Notes: a model not told the origin generated them from the letters alone. A stretch of 64,000 nt of DNA from Sabethes cyaneus (GCF_943734655.1 NC_071355.1:221388527-221452526); one strand, 5' to 3'. Shown: positions 11,601-21,650, counted from the first letter of the stretch. Program-made: numbers and translations.

Positions 11601-12927
11601 CCAATATACTCTTGCCATCTCAAGCCTCTACCTAGCGCCTCCACGGGGCCATACCACGGGGCCAACTGCGATTTTGGGCAGACGGCTGAGCCACACGGCC
11701 AGGTAAGCCAAATGTATGATTCTAATAATTTGTTTTGTTTTAGCTCATCAAGCACCTCCTACTGTACAGTGAAAACTTTAGCCGAGGCAAGTTAACTAAT
11801 GCACATGGATATCAGAGTGAAAAATTAAATTGATAATTGGATATTAGATGCACTGATGGACTCTTAAATGACGTAATTATATTTTATTCGACGGATTGCT
11901 AGTGAGATTGTTCTATTTTTGTCCATATATGCTTCATTTATTTTATTTTTACGCTTATTTATTCATATTATATATATATATTCAACTCGTATATTACTGG
12001 GTGCATGAACACCTAGGAAGATTGCGTAAGTTTTACGCTTCCTCATAAATTAGGTGTTCAGCAAACGTACCCATTTCTACAATCGTAAGGACATGGCCAG
12101 GTGTACGGTGTACTTACGGGTACACCATATCAGTATGTACGGTTGTCTATGCTATGCTATGCTATGTTGGTTTTCATCTAATCAAAATATAAAATTAACT
12201 TCACACATACCTGTGCCAACGCCGGCTGCGGAAAACCCGGGATCGGAATCGGACCTTGCTGGGGTGGCATTGGAATTTGCATTTGAATCTGTTGCTGCGG
12301 TTGTTGATGTGGAGCAGGATGTTGTGGTTGTTGTTGCTGCTGCTGTTGAGAAGGGGGCGGTATTCCTAGCGGCGTTCCCGCACTAGGTGGGGGAGTCGAA
12401 GTCGCTAAATTTTCCGTCTCTTGCTGGCCCGTCGGTTTCAATTCACAAGTCTTAAGGTTATTGAAAATATCTGCACATTTCATGCGTTGTTCAAACGAGA
12501 AAACAGGATGGTTTGTGGCCATTGTGTATACCAGCAACAGTTCCTGCAAAACTTCTTCGTCGAAGAGCCTCGCAAAGTCTCTGGTGCCCCAGCCTTCAAG
12601 CGTTTTGAATAATTCATTAACGCAGGTATGATTACACGCTCTTATGAGTGCCAGAAAGAGGGCCATTTTTCGTCGATTTTTCCGATCCGTGGGTTCTCCG
12701 CTTTGGCAGGATGCGATATCCGAAATGAACTCCATCGGATTATTCACTCGAAGTTCGATTCCACGCAATTCCGGAGCATCACGTCTACCAAGTTCTTCCA
12801 GGCAAGTCCCCAGGAAGCGTAATTCGAATGGAAGGCACATGTTGAGTAAGGTGCACATCGTATCTATCCGGTTATAGCTCTGTAACTCTTTGAACCAGTT
12901 TACGACTTCGTCCTTTGTATTAATCAT
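1096..12927 (-). CDS. ZCCHC14/ZCCHC2-like CCHC zinc-knuckle protein (4 exons found)
   Basis: Exons on the minus strand are 12972 (or a start at 12927)-12211, 3784-3629, 3331-3089 and 2772-1096, all joined in phase 0 at AG/GT sites. The N-terminal exon carries the conserved block with VVNWFKEL and PFELRFLGTCLEEL, typical of ZCCHC14/ZCCHC2 proteins and reminiscent of Smaug N-termini. The last exon contains a CX2CX4HX4C knuckle (CFNCGSQKHTGLDC) near residue 745, plus long Gln, Ser, Ala and Pro/Thr-rich low-complexity tracts. Family members are thought to act in RNA binding and post-transcriptional control; the exact role here is inference. The frame stays open above Met 12927 to an acceptor-like AG at 12973, so an upstream coding exon may exist that I could not place. 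From Met 12927 the protein would be 930 residues. The second intron position (12210-3785) is 8.4 kb and filled with repeats. Confidence 0.82.
6284..6517. repeat. Short inverted-repeat element (MITE-like)
   Basis: The left end TAAGCCCTATAATATAATA and the right end read in reverse complement (TAAAGCCCTATAATGTAA) match over roughly 25 bases, including the following ATGGCAAT. The interior does not code. This is the structure of a small non-autonomous DNA transposon; the superfamily is not determined. Confidence 0.6.
6718..8024. mobile_element. Outer inverted-repeat element with a second element nested inside
   Basis: About 30 bases at 6718-6748 (CTACTG, TTACCTGACTCACTGCG) recur inverted at 7995-8024. 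Between them lies a complete second element at 7033-7995, which abuts the outer right repeat. A further single end of the outer family (GGTCAGGTAACACAGTAG) is seen at about 33315. No transposase-like frame is present. Confidence 0.6.
7033..7995. mobile_element. TAGGGGAAC-ended non-autonomous element
   Basis: The ends are inverted: TAGGGGAACTGTGG then TAAAATGAACA on the left, and TGTTCATTTTACC then CAGTTCCCCTA on the right. The TAAAATGAACA motif recurs several times in both orientations in the interior (about 7050, 7070, 7420, 7445, 7750, 7775, 7970). This looks like a non-autonomous DNA element whose subterminal repeats have multiplied. No protein-coding capacity is evident. Confidence 0.65.
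8854..9261 (+). pseudogene. Non-LTR retrotransposon fragment, C-terminal end of the reverse transcriptase ORF
   Basis: One continuous plus-strand frame has the block NKSYKNLGFIT, then a DPYCALVRSN region, then RFVRFALWRLP and CRLIDLSPPHIRRDV. This order is characteristic of the region downstream of the RT palm in insect jockey/I-group retrotransposon ORF2 proteins. The RT active site and endonuclease are absent, so this is a 5'-truncated dead copy. Its frame is nevertheless uninterrupted, suggesting moderate age. Exact clade not determined. Confidence 0.68.
10255..10497. mobile_element. Foldback insertion with ribozyme motif, flanked by a 12-bp direct repeat
   Basis: The insertion lies between two copies of AAGGTTATACCT (10243-10254 and 10498-10509), as expected of a target-site duplication. 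The related repeat at 42752 has no such insertion. Inside, 10251-10335 and 10375-10461 form an imperfect palindrome beginning ACCTGGAAAATA and ending at GATACGTATTTCGCCT. The asymmetric centre completes a hammerhead ribozyme on the minus strand. Head-to-head copies carrying hammerheads are known from Penelope-like retroelements, so I infer a Penelope-like or similar retroelement remnant. Confidence 0.6.
10310..10354 (-). ncRNA. Putative hammerhead ribozyme (type I, minimal stem III)
   Basis: Reading the minus strand from 10354: GACA (stem I), CTGAGGA (core box CUGANGA), GCCTGC-AAGTC-GTAGGC (6-bp stem II with pentaloop, one G-U pair), GAAA (core), TACGTAT (short stem III, A-U/U-A/A-U closing a CG loop), C at 10314 as the predicted cleavage position, then TGTC (stem I 3' strand). 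All core positions of the hammerhead consensus that I can check are met. Such short stem III hammerheads occur in Penelope-like elements and retrozymes. Activity is untested. A second, incomplete copy (GGCGAAATACGTATCTGTC) lies on the plus strand near 10379-10398. Confidence 0.6.
12147..12166. repeat. Pentanucleotide microsatellite
   Basis: About four tandem copies of CTATG/GCTAT lie just beyond the donor site of the N-terminal exon of the zinc-knuckle gene, within its intron. Confidence 0.7.
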
Positions 12928-12972
12928 TTCCAGCAGTACATTTGATGACAACCGGGCCAAAGGGGCTTTGTT

Positions 12973-14401
12973 CTGTATTTCTTGTTACTACAGCTGTTGT
13001 CGTTCTTGGTATTTTAAACCAAAATTACTTCAAGCACTGTTTGGGTCAACAGGATCCTTGCGTTATCAAATTTCAAGATTTCAACGGCTCTTGGCTGCCT
13101 TTTTCTCGGCTTTTTGGTGCCGCATACGGACTAGTAATCCGCACAAACACATTCGAATGCTTAAGCACACCAAGTAGCATACACCGTCATTCAAATGCGA
13201 AAAAATTAAGCAGTTTGCAGTTTTCTCGTTTTCCGACTTATACTCGCTAATTTGCAGAGTCAAACATTAAATTACAAAGCGGTGTATGAAAAATAAGCTT
13301 TTTTTAATTGAATTTATTAATTCGAAAGTGCAAAAGTAGTGTAAAATAAAAGTTATAAAAACTTTTCTTTATCTCACTTCGACTGCAAGATGATCGCGTT
13401 TTCTGTTCGTTTTCTTTTTGTTCTGCCAGCAAGGTTGACTTCTTTTTTTTAGGGGTGCTCCGCGAACTCTTTTTCTTACACTCTTTCTGTACTGTCAGTC
13501 AGAAATTTTCTGCTGCTTCCTCCTTCACATCCAATGCCGTTGCTGTTGCACCTACGGCTGAACACTATACTTGACAGTAAAAAATGAAAATTTTTCACAA
13601 ACTCCCGTTAAAGGAGTTCCTTATTATTCTGTCAAGAACGCACTTCGTAAAATCTCCGTTTTCTTAAAATAGCCTTTGGAAATAACATTCGCAAAGTGAA
13701 AAATGCATGCAAATCGCGGCACTTTATTTTACTACTGCTGCTAGCCAAGATTTACACTTCCTGCGCCACCATCATACACTATCCGAAGAGAAAGAGGAAG
13801 ATGGTAGAAAAAAACGGGAAAACACTTTCGGCTGCATACACGCACTGGAACTACGACAGATCTGATCGAAGGCAAAGAAAATTACTATGTGGAATAATAA
13901 ACCAACTTTTCTCTACTTCTGATTGAAGATATTTTACTACACAACAAATGCGATTACAAATCGCACGATTAATCGTCCAGGGCAATATAATTTTCCTTCC
14001 TTTTGCTGCTGCTGCTCTGGCTCTTACGCTTCTCTTCGTTTTCTTCTTCTGACTTTGATACCTTTTTGGTACCGATCAAGAACCATAAATCGAAATGGTT
14101 GGTTTGTACACTCGCTTGACTAAAAACTATGATGCAGAATTTTTTTGAACCAAGCGGTAAAGCGCGCGCGACAGCACTTCATGTGACAGTCGGTAACGCT
14201 TCGTTTGACAACTGAAAATGCAAAGTAGATCAAATGCAGGTACGTTGCTTCATTTTTTTAAAGCTTGGTGTGAAGCAAGGGCATGGTGTGTTGCTAGCTC
14301 TTTCTCATGTAGGAGTGAAGAGAGCAACTGATCAAATGGTGCTTGGTAAAGGGGAATTCCCAGCAAATTTTTTGGTTCCTGTCAAAACTAACATTTTGAT
14401 A
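12973..14401. other. No gene recognised; probable 5' region of the zinc-knuckle gene
   Basis: This stretch lies upstream of the N-terminal exon of the minus-strand zinc-knuckle gene. It may contain its promoter and a first exon, but I could not identify either with confidence. The plus-strand open frames at 12942-13250 and 13696-13926 show no family resemblance. The sequence is AT-rich with CT-rich patches (13380-13560). Confidence 0.4.
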
Positions 14402-15815
14402 CAGCAAAGTTTCGTTAATTGGTGGTTCGTTAATTCAAGAGCAACATTTCAAATAGGCCGAAGTCAAAACTGCCAGTTTCGAGAAAATCGATGTTGAAAC
14501 TTGAGCATCATTTTTTAACTCCTTATTTGATATAAACAGTGTTGCTTAGAATTGAATGTCACATTATGACGCAAAAACATAATAGTTTAATGTGTAATGC
14601 AACAACCAGCAGAAAAAACATTGATTTACTTTGTAATTAGCAAAAATATGCGTTTGGCCGTTTTCGGAGATCATTCGGTAATACGACTTTTTCATAAGGC
14701 TGATTTGATTATCAATTGTTGATGGGGCCTTTGACATGAGGCTTTTATTTACTGTCAGTGGTGATATGATTTTGGTATTGGGCCGTTTTTTAGACAGCTT
14801 TTCGCGTTTGGCCTTTTTTTTATCACGTTGTTTTGAAGCGCAATGGCTAGAAAAGGTTAAAAATTCGTAACTGGGACAGCTTACTGGATCAGCTTTATTA
14901 TTTCTACTAGAAAAGTTGGGGTTTAATTTCGGAAAATCTGCCACCGTTGAACAGGTTTGTGAAGCGGAACGTGTTACCCGTGAGGTGCGGCAGTGCGGCA
15001 GTCGCTATTGGTAGTGTGAAGCAGCAGCAGTTCATTCATTTAGCATTTCTAACTCACCACAGCGTGCAAGTGCATCACGCCTTGGCAGTTCAGCGATAGT
15101 AAATGTCTCGGGCGCGCAACTAACGAACTCTGTCCGGTTCCTCCACAGGTGATATATATATACAGCGAAATAGCTTTTTTCGTGTAAGCCGAAAAGCCGA
15201 AGCCAAGCCGAAAAGTAATTTAAATTTTTGTTGCCGCGCAGGCTTAAATACTAAACATGTCGTGTCTGTGAATGACCGTGTTATTTATGCAGGTAGCATC
15301 GTATTGTTTTTTTCGGTCGTCCGTCGAGTCTCTCGCGCAATTGTACAGCGGGGATCATCTTCGCAGCAGCAGCAAGCAGCAGAAATCCCACAACAAAAAT
15401 AGGGCCGAATGCAAAACAAAACACAAACTGCGTATAGGCTTTTTCATACAGAAGGGCCGAAGCACAAAATGAAAACTTTGTTGCCAGTTTTCACATAAGG
15501 CTTTTTCAAATTTGCTTTTTAAGAGTCATAAAGTTTTCAAATCGCTATGATGTTTGGTATTATTATAGATACTTATAAAAGCTTTAAATATAACCAAAAA
15601 ACCAGTTTTTTATATTTTGCACTTGGGCCCTATTGAAATGTTGCTCTTGAATTGGGCGGTTCGTTAATTGGGTGTTCGCTAATTGGGCTATATGACAACT
15701 TGAATGTCAAAATTGTATGGAATTTTCGAGTTTAGAAATTTCTAACAACTGTCAGTCGGCCCAATTAGCGAATCAGCTGGAGTGCAATCGTGGCCCAATT
15801 AACGAATTCAGGCTG
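14402..15815. mobile_element. TA-flanked 196-bp MITE, interrupted by another element
   Basis: Ends are CAGCAAAGTTTCGTTAATTGG on the left and its partner CAGCCTGAATTCGTTAATTG (inverted) on the right, each next to TA. Subterminal repeats of TTCGTTAATTGGGC are arranged as in the intact copy at 16594-16789. Removing the inner insertion at 14436-15649 and one AATT leaves 196 bp, exactly the length of the intact copy. TA flanks and CAG ends fit the Tc1/mariner-pogo superfamily. Confidence 0.75.
14436..15649. mobile_element. 1.2-kb element nested in the MITE, AATT target duplication
   Basis: The ends are inverted: CAAGAGCAACATTTCAAATAGG at the left (minus its last two bases) and CCTATTGAAATGTTGCTCTTG at the right. 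AATT occurs at 14432-14435 and again at 15650-15653, and the uninterrupted MITE has only one AATT at that point. The interior holds a minus-strand open frame of 126 codons (14564-14944) that is rich in Lys and Ser and matches no family I know. It is probably a non-autonomous or degraded DNA transposon. Confidence 0.65.
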
Positions 15816-16407
15816 TACTTGATACCTATGCGTGGGACATCCAAAATGTATGAATTTGACAGCCACTTCACCCCGTAGGTGTGAAGTCGTCTCGCATAAG
15901 TTTGGCTTACCTATATCTGTTGCCTACAGGCAAACAGCATATATAGTTTTCATCGAGATTCATGCGCACTTAATTGGTTTCGACGAACCGAAAATGAGTT
16001 ACTTTGTCATTTCTTTAGTCAGTTTCTTTACTTTTTCGACTTGGACACCATTTTTTCAAACTTCAATAACTTTTCACTGAACGTTCAAAACTTCACCAGG
16101 TTTCCAATAGATATACAGTGAAGGATCAAAACGCAATATCGTCGATATAGCATAAAAATATTGTTTTTAATGATTTACTAGCTATTTTCTTCACACATAA
16201 AATTACATCGGTTAGCGTATCTGGTATTTTTTTTTTGTTTTGCTTATAAATTTGACAGCTGCGCTGCTAGAAATCTGCAGTTTAATTTAAAAGTGTTCAT
16301 TCAGTCTATAAAAACATTTTCCATCAAAGATTTGCTTCAAAGATTTGATTCCGTCTTTCCTGCAGTGTCCGTCTTTACCGTCCTTCCCCTATACGCACTT
16401 AATCCAC

Positions 16408-16870
16408 AGACGAACAGACATAACACTCGTTTTCCATTCTTCGCACCAATTAAATCGTCATTTTAAATTTGGGCATAGTTGGGAATATCTTCGTTTTGGT
16501 CAAACTGGCGATTTTTAACGAAAGAGGGGGAATACCCCATAAAAATACTTGCTAGTTCAAGGGATACTCAGAGTATCCTGTTGCTGATTGATACAGCCTG
16601 AATTCGTTAATTGGGCCACGACTGCACTCTAGCTGATTCGCTAATTGGGCCGACTGACAGTTGTTAGAAATTTCTAAACTCGAAAATTCCATACAATTTT
16701 GACATTCAAGTTGTCACATAGCCCAATTAGCGAACACCCAATTAACGAACCGCCCAATTAACGAACCACCAATTAACGAAACTTTGCTGTATTTGGGAAT
16801 GTCGATCATAGATGGTTCAAGCAAAATGTGAGGTACGATATTTTTTGTTGATTTTTCTTCCAAGAGTTAT
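16408..16870. repeat. Dispersed repeat containing the intact MITE (filled site)
   Basis: Reverse-complement similarity to 27352-27612 covers both sides of the MITE at 16594-16789, for example ACACTCGTTTTCCATTCTT, AACTAGCAAGTATTTTTAT (inverted) and TTTGGGAATGTCGATCATA. The other copy lacks the MITE and has a single TA at the equivalent point, so this is a filled/empty pair. Confidence 0.7.
16594..16789. mobile_element. Intact 196-bp TA-flanked MITE
   Basis: It starts CAGCCTGAATTCGTTAATTG and ends with the inverse of CAGCAAAGTTTCGTTAATTG, bounded by TA at 16592-16593 and 16790-16791. The interior carries CGTTAATTGGGC-type motifs in opposite orientations, and the element is largely palindromic. 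It is the same family as the interrupted copy at 14402-15815 but in opposite orientation. Confidence 0.8.
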
Positions 16871-17065
16871 GTCTGTTTGTCTGTGCTTAATCTCTTCGGT
16901 AATTTTTCGTACAGTTTTGGAATTGTAAATCATAACAATTTGTAAAATTACTGATGCTTATTAGGCTGTGAACCATTTCGCGAAACTTTTAACTTTTTAG
17001 TTAAAAATTGACAGTTCGATGGTTATTTCTCCTCGAGTGGTTAAAATCAGTTCAGAATGCGAACC

Positions 17066-17249
17066 TAGAGTGACTATATACAGAGTGGCGACATGTCATC
17101 CCAAAAGTATGCAATGCTCTAGCAATGCTTATTTTCTTCCTCTTTCCTACATACGCGTTGGATTGGTAGTCTGCTCGATTGGAATGACACTAACAGATAA
17201 TTATCATTCCAATTTTGACATTGTCGCTACTCTATATATAGTCACTCTA
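17066..17249. mobile_element. hAT-type MITE, copy 1
   Basis: Ends TAGAGTGACTATATA are inverted, followed by GAGTGGCGACA. Flanks are TGCGAACC (17058-17065) and TGCGTACC (17250-17257), an 8-bp duplication with one mismatch, as expected for hAT transposons. A near-identical inverted copy is at 50349-50532. Confidence 0.8.
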
Positions 17250-17340
17250 TGCGTACCATTTCATATTTGACAGATTGATAGTTATTTTACACAATGAGAG
17301 CATATATAAGGTGAGGATGGAGATATGTTTCTATAACAGC

Positions 17341-17446
17341 GAATTTATTTATTCAGTCCAGGTTGGAATTGAATGAATTTTTGGTGTTCATTTGCTCTTA
17401 TTTGATAGATAAAATTAATCTCATTTCATTTCGGGTTGAATAAAAA
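17341..17446. repeat. Palindromic repeat with TTCAACCCGG-type ends, copy 1
   Basis: This ~105-bp imperfect palindrome contains GTTCATTTGCTC and TGATAGATAAAATT and ends in a TTCGGGTTGAATAAA-type arm. Relatives lie at 21552-21650 and 32419-32525. Confidence 0.6.
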
Positions 17447-18097
17447 AAATTATTATATGTCAAACATTGTTGAAAAAAAAATTCAAGGAAAAATCAATGA
17501 AACACATCGAAGCTCTTTCCTCACCTCTGGCATATCTCATTGGCTCTCAGAAGCGAACCATCGAACTGTCAAAACAGGTGACGTCACGAATGAACGCAAA
17601 TACATCCATTTGACATTCACTCGTGGTTTATTTACTATTTGTTAGGCAAACACGATATGCATAAATTAAACTTAAACCTTTTAAAAGCGTATTGGCCTTG
17701 CCAGCATTGAAAGAGATTTCGTAGGCTGCTCGCACTTACAGGAAATCTCCTGCCGAACTGTCAGCGCGTGAGTGTTGACAAAAGCAAAAATACTTCCCTT
17801 TCTTTTTTTCTAACGCAAAACCCTGAACAATATCAGCAACGCTGGCAAGGTCAATTGTTCAACAGAGTCACCCACCACATTACTCAGAATGAATGGCAGT
17901 TTTTGTGCTTTTCTGACTTGCCGTTAAGGCCTTATAAGCAATATACATCCCACAGTCCAAGTCCATGTAAACAAACCACTGACAGACGTCAAAAAAGCGA
18001 GGTTATGCTCGCCCGTGCAAAACATTATTTTCAAAAAACCTTCGAACTGCCAAATTTTAACCAAAAAGTTAAAAATCTCGCAAAATGGTTCACAGCC

Positions 18098-18908
18098 TTA
18101 GTAATTGTTATGATTTAATGAGTAAAGCAAACCTCTGAGATTTTTGTAAATCTAAAAGCTATGATATTTTTGACAAAGTTGGTTGCATTGATATTTACTA
18201 CATCTTTACTGAACACATTAAACCTGTATCTCGAATACGTGAGAAAATAAATTTCCAAACTTTCTTTTAAGGGGATTAATCACATAACGGTTCCTGTCAA
18301 AAGAAGGAGTTTTTAATACTCACGTTTCGGCGTAATCTCACGCGATCACATATTTCGCTGATTGGGCCACTGTGCGATGGGCTGATAGATTACAGCAATT
18401 CTCGCAATTATTCTGTTACCCTTGTTACTTGGGTGATTCTATTCTTTTGTATACAATCAATCTACTCCCTCCCAGAAACATCGTCATCGCGAACAGATTA
18501 ATTACCCTACTTTAACAGTTATGCACTTTCCTATGCCTAAGACGTATTTGATTGGATTATAATTACAACGCTAACATTAATAAAAAGGAAATAGTCAGCT
18601 TGGCTTTTATTACCCGCATAGATTATATGGCCACAATTTATATTTTTATATCAGATAGTCTAATTTTCTATTTATGTATCATATATTGTAGTACCGTTCA
18701 TATTTGAAAATAATTTGAATACTTTTCCTTTAAAGGGGCAATTTACATACATTGATAATGTTGCTAATTCCAACATAATGTAGACAAAATGAGCTTTATT
18801 GCAAACCAAAAATGTGTATCCTGCAAGTTACATTGTTGAACATGGTAATTAATTCTTATATAGGTATTATCATTTCATTATACGCCCAGGTGAGTAGAGA
18901 CAAACCAT
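18098..18908. other. Intergenic, 3' flank of Rpn3
   Basis: AT-rich sequence between the PIF-like element and the Rpn3 stop codon. I see no coding sequence. The Rpn3 poly(A) signal lies at 18795-18800 on the minus strand. Confidence 0.5.
18795..18800 (-). terminator. Candidate poly(A) signal of Rpn3
   Basis: AATAAA on the minus strand, about 110 bases downstream of the Rpn3 stop codon. Confidence 0.55.
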
Positions 18909-20384
18909 TTAGAAACCATCATCGTCTTCTTCGGCCATTTCCTTAGCAAGTTCGAGGTCTTGTTGTTCTCGTTCGCGTCGCTCTTCTGCACTTTCAAGCT
19001 CCTTGCCGTAGGACTTCGGCGGATAACGCATAGCCTTAACGCTTTGATTATGCAAATCAAGACAAAAACTGATTCTTTGATGAAATGCCAATTGAGGCTC
19101 ACGTGTCGAATAAATATCAGTACTCTCCTTGCTACGCATGTAGCCCTTTTCCGGATCAAGAGTTGCTTCGATAACACCGTCACGAATGGCCTTTGCAACA
19201 ATAAACTCGGCGTCCTCCGGGGAATCCAAACCTAGCTTTAGCGCAATATCTTGAGGACTTATACGACTGTAGGACAGGCCAATAGAACGAATAGCAGTTT
19301 TAATAACGTTGTGGCGCAGACGAATAATTAGAGTAAATGTGTGATCCTGACGAAATTGATCGCCGAAATTTTCAAGGACCTCTCCGAAACGCTGCAGATT
19401 TCCAAGGCGCACTGCTTGCGTGAGTTGAAAGTAGGGCCCAAGAGAACGGCGCAGAGCAGCCTGTCTGAAAATTTGTCGCTCCGGTATATCACCTAACAAA
19501 AGCTCCACCACGATAACTAGCTTCTGAACAGTCTGGCGAAAGCCAACTGCTGCATGTTGGGGAGCTTTGCGTAATGCTTGAACAAGATGTTTATGAGCTG
19601 CACTGTAATCAAGTTTAGCACCCTTGATACGTCCCAGATAATACAAGAAACGAGCCCATTCGTTATTACTAGCGGTTTCCGGAAATACAGATTTGTTTAC
19701 TAGCTTGTCCGCTTGGTCATATAATGAATAATGTAAATAGTTTCTGAGCAAGCAATTGATTAAAACTGCTTGCCCTTCAAAATCGTTACGCAGGGTGGCA
19801 GTTCGCAATCTAGAATGAAGAAAGCCACGAATACTCTCTAATTCTCCGTTCAATTCAGCAACTCTAGAATGGTAGAAGTAGCTTTTTGCCGCTACCAAAT
19901 CCAATGTTCTTCTATTCTGTCCAACAATTTTCGACATTAAATCCTGTGAACATTTTGAAGCTTTTTCAAGTTCCTTTTTATCAAGTAATCTTACTAACAA
20001 CAACAAATGAAAGTAAGCATCCACTTCTGGTATCGGACTCTTGATGGCGGCGCGCGGCCTGGGAAGTTCGGGTTCCTGAGTTCCATCCGGATATTCTTCT
20101 ATGTATGTTAATACGCCATCCCTTTCAGCTCCGGCCGGATACAACTGCACCACCAGCGATCGAACTACTACCAAACTTAATTTTCTTCTTGTATTTGGCA
20201 AGGATCGTAGCACTCGAAGTATAAATCTCGGTTCCTTATTGGTCACGGCTTTGTCAATTTGCCGAGTGTGTTCGCGAATCTCTTGAATGTTCATCAGTTC
20301 CGCGTCTTTTTTCGTTGCTTCGATGTCTTCTGCACTCTCCATTTCAACATCCTGTATAGCAGGTTCTGAGCTCTGGACCACCAT
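18909..20384 (-). CDS. Rpn3: 26S proteasome non-ATPase regulatory subunit 3 (Rpn3/PSMD3)
   Basis: A single uninterrupted 491-residue frame, about the usual length for dipteran Rpn3 (older name Dox-A2). Rpn3 is a lid subunit of the 19S regulatory particle. The N-terminal half is helical-repeat sequence; the C-terminal half contains the PCI domain (about residues 250-430), including RLRHNVIKTAIRSIGLSYSR and ISPQDIALKLGLDSPEDAEF. It ends in a charged tail with DDDGF, characteristic of the family. The start Met is the first in-frame ATG after A-rich leader sequence. The absence of introns is notable among its multi-exon neighbours, but the frame is intact and highly conserved, so I take it as functional rather than as a retrocopy. 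Confidence 0.96.
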   Translation of the reverse strand: MVVQSSEPAIQDVEMESAEDIEATKKDAELMNIQEIREHTRQIDKAVTNKEPRFILRVLRSLPNTRRKLSLVVVRSLVVQLYPAGAERDGVLTYIEEYPDGTQEPELPRPRAAIKSPIPEVDAYFHLLLLVRLLDKKELEKASKCSQDLMSKIVGQNRRTLDLVAAKSYFYHSRVAELNGELESIRGFLHSRLRTATLRNDFEGQAVLINCLLRNYLHYSLYDQADKLVNKSVFPETASNNEWARFLYYLGRIKGAKLDYSAAHKHLVQALRKAPQHAAVGFRQTVQKLVIVVELLLGDIPERQIFRQAALRRSLGPYFQLTQAVRLGNLQRFGEVLENFGDQFRQDHTFTLIIRLRHNVIKTAIRSIGLSYSRISPQDIALKLGLDSPEDAEFIVAKAIRDGVIEATLDPEKGYMRSKESTDIYSTREPQLAFHQRISFCLDLHNQSVKAMRYPPKSYGKELESAEERREREQQDLELAKEMAEEDDDGF

Positions 20385-20685
20385 TTTTACTTTTTTTGAC
20401 TATTAAATTGGTAAAATGGAATTGGAATCGTCGCCTCGGCACGTTATTGTTCGAAAATTCTGCAAATTCTGCTTTGCAATGATTATGATTACCAAAATGG
20501 TTTACCTGTCAAAAGCGTTATTGTCGAGTCATGGATATTCGTGCAGTTTGGAAAAGCTTTGGACGAGGGGTTGTTGGGTTGTCATCTATATAAGTTTTTT
20601 CCACTGCTCATACACAGAAAAATAATAATACCCAACTTTACGTATTTTCCACTTACATGCACTTTGTACAAACAAGGACATTTGA
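20385..20685. promoter_or_regulatory. Rpn3 upstream region
   Basis: About 300 bases between the Rpn3 start codon and the first MITE. It probably contains the Rpn3 promoter, but I see no clear core promoter motif. The small plus-strand frames here have no recognisable product. Confidence 0.35.
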
Positions 20686-20826
20686 AGATAGAATTAACAA
20701 AAGGTCGAATGTCGCAAGCGTAAACAAACCGAGTGAGAGTTGAATTTCCTATGCTGGTCCAGCAAAAAATAACTCTCACCCGTTTTGTTTACATTTGCGA
20801 CATTCGCCCTTTTGTTAATTCTATCT
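20686..20826. mobile_element. 141-bp palindromic MITE, copy 1
   Basis: Starts AGATAGAATTAACAAAAGG and ends with the inverse (CTTTTGTTAATTCTATCT). The two arms (GAATGTCGCAAGCGTAAAC / GTTTACATTTGCGACATTCG) fold on a CCTATGCTGG-TCCAGC centre. Two further copies of exactly 141 bp are at 21719-21859 and 32275-32415. Confidence 0.85.
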
Positions 20827-20866
20827 AGATTTAATAGAAATTGCTGTGTGCTGACATTTCTCTTTA

Positions 20867-21011
20867 GGCCCCGTACAGAGTAAACGCGACACGACTTCGC
20901 TCTCATGTTTCTAAATGCACAGTCCTGCTTCGGGCGAAAAAGGGCTGCGCGTATAACTACAGCAAGAAATGTCGCGTCGCGTCGCATGTCGCTTGCACTC
21001 TAGCGGTACCC
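20867..21011. mobile_element. Small inverted-repeat element with TTTA flanks
   Basis: Left end GGCCCCGTACAGAGTAAACG resembles the inverted right end GGGTACCGCTAGAGTGCAAG, and both are followed by a GCGACA-type run. TTTA borders both sides. Its right TTTA is shared with the left flank of the next element at 21016. It is rich in CG dinucleotides (GTCGCGTCGCGTCGCATG). Confidence 0.55.
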
Positions 21012-21551
21012 TTTAGGCTGTGAACCATTTCGCGAAATTTTTAACTTTTTGGTAAAAATTTGACTGTTCGATAGTTTTCCGAGAATAACCCTGTTCGGGA
21101 GCATGGTTAGTTTTAACCAGGCGGCTGATATGACGTCACATTTTCGTTGCTCACATGAAAAAGGCGGCAAACGCAAAGCGATTTCACAAAACGAATTTAA
21201 CTAACCATTTTCACAATTTCATGTATTTCGCATCAATTGTCTGCCTGTCATTGGTTATGTGATGCTAAAACCATGGCTAAAATCAAACTAAAACTAACAA
21301 AATTTAACAATTTACACATCCGACTCGGTTGTCAGCTTGAGCCCATCTATGAAGCTGTCAGCTTGGGCCCGCTCTATGTTGGCTACGTTTTTTTTGTACA
21401 GGTTGGTATTGGAAGTGTCATTCCCGTGGTTTTAACCAAGTTCTGAGAGCCAATGAGATATGTACAGGTGAGGAAGAGAGCTTCGACAAGTTTCACTGAT
21501 TTTTCGTTAGATTTTTTTTTTTACATTGGTATGGATGCTTATCGCATTATA

Positions 21552-21650
21552 AATTTGTTCAAACAACCCGGGTTGAAATGAGATGAATTTTATCTATCAA
21601 ATAAAAGCAAATGAACATAAAAAATTCCTCCGATTTTAACTCGGACAGAA
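21552..21650. repeat. Palindromic repeat with TTCAACCCGG-type ends, copy 2
   Basis: Contains ACAACCCGGGTTGAAATGAG and AAGCAAATGAACAT, matching the copies at 17341-17446 and 32419-32525. It lies inside a PIF-like element, as copy 1 does, so it may be an integral part of that element or a shared early insertion. Confidence 0.6.

Larger units (their letters stand above)
3785..12210 (-). other. Large transposon-filled intron of the zinc-knuckle gene
   Basis: This interval lies between a clean donor (CAG/GTATGT at 12211/12210) and acceptor (TTTTAG at 3790-3785). It holds no host exon that I can support. Recognisable contents are inverted-repeat elements at 6284-6517, 6718-8024 and 7033-7995, a non-LTR retrotransposon fragment at 8854-9261, and a dispersed repeat at 10183-10780 carrying a ribozyme-bearing insertion. 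A GC-richer repeat around 5540-5620 resembles one around 11600-11680: both contain a run like CCTCCACGG-GCCATA. About 9360-9440 shows degenerate ACTTGGA-type short repeats. Confidence 0.65.
16964..18097. mobile_element. PIF/Harbinger-like non-autonomous element, copy 1
   Basis: Terminal inverted repeats start GGCTGTGAACCATTTCGCG and the element is flanked by TTA on both sides (16961-16963, 18098-18100). A 3-bp TTA/TAA duplication is typical of PIF/Harbinger transposons. The TIRs extend about 100 bp and include ACAGTTCGATGGTTATTTCT. A hAT-type MITE (17066-17249) and a palindromic repeat (17341-17446) sit inside. No transposase is visible. Confidence 0.7.

Noticed and set aside
13696..13926. 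76-codon frame with a hydrophobic, signal-peptide-like start
   Set aside because: The hydrophobic stretch is short and the rest is a Lys/Arg-rich unrecognised sequence in intergenic DNA; not enough to call a secreted peptide gene.
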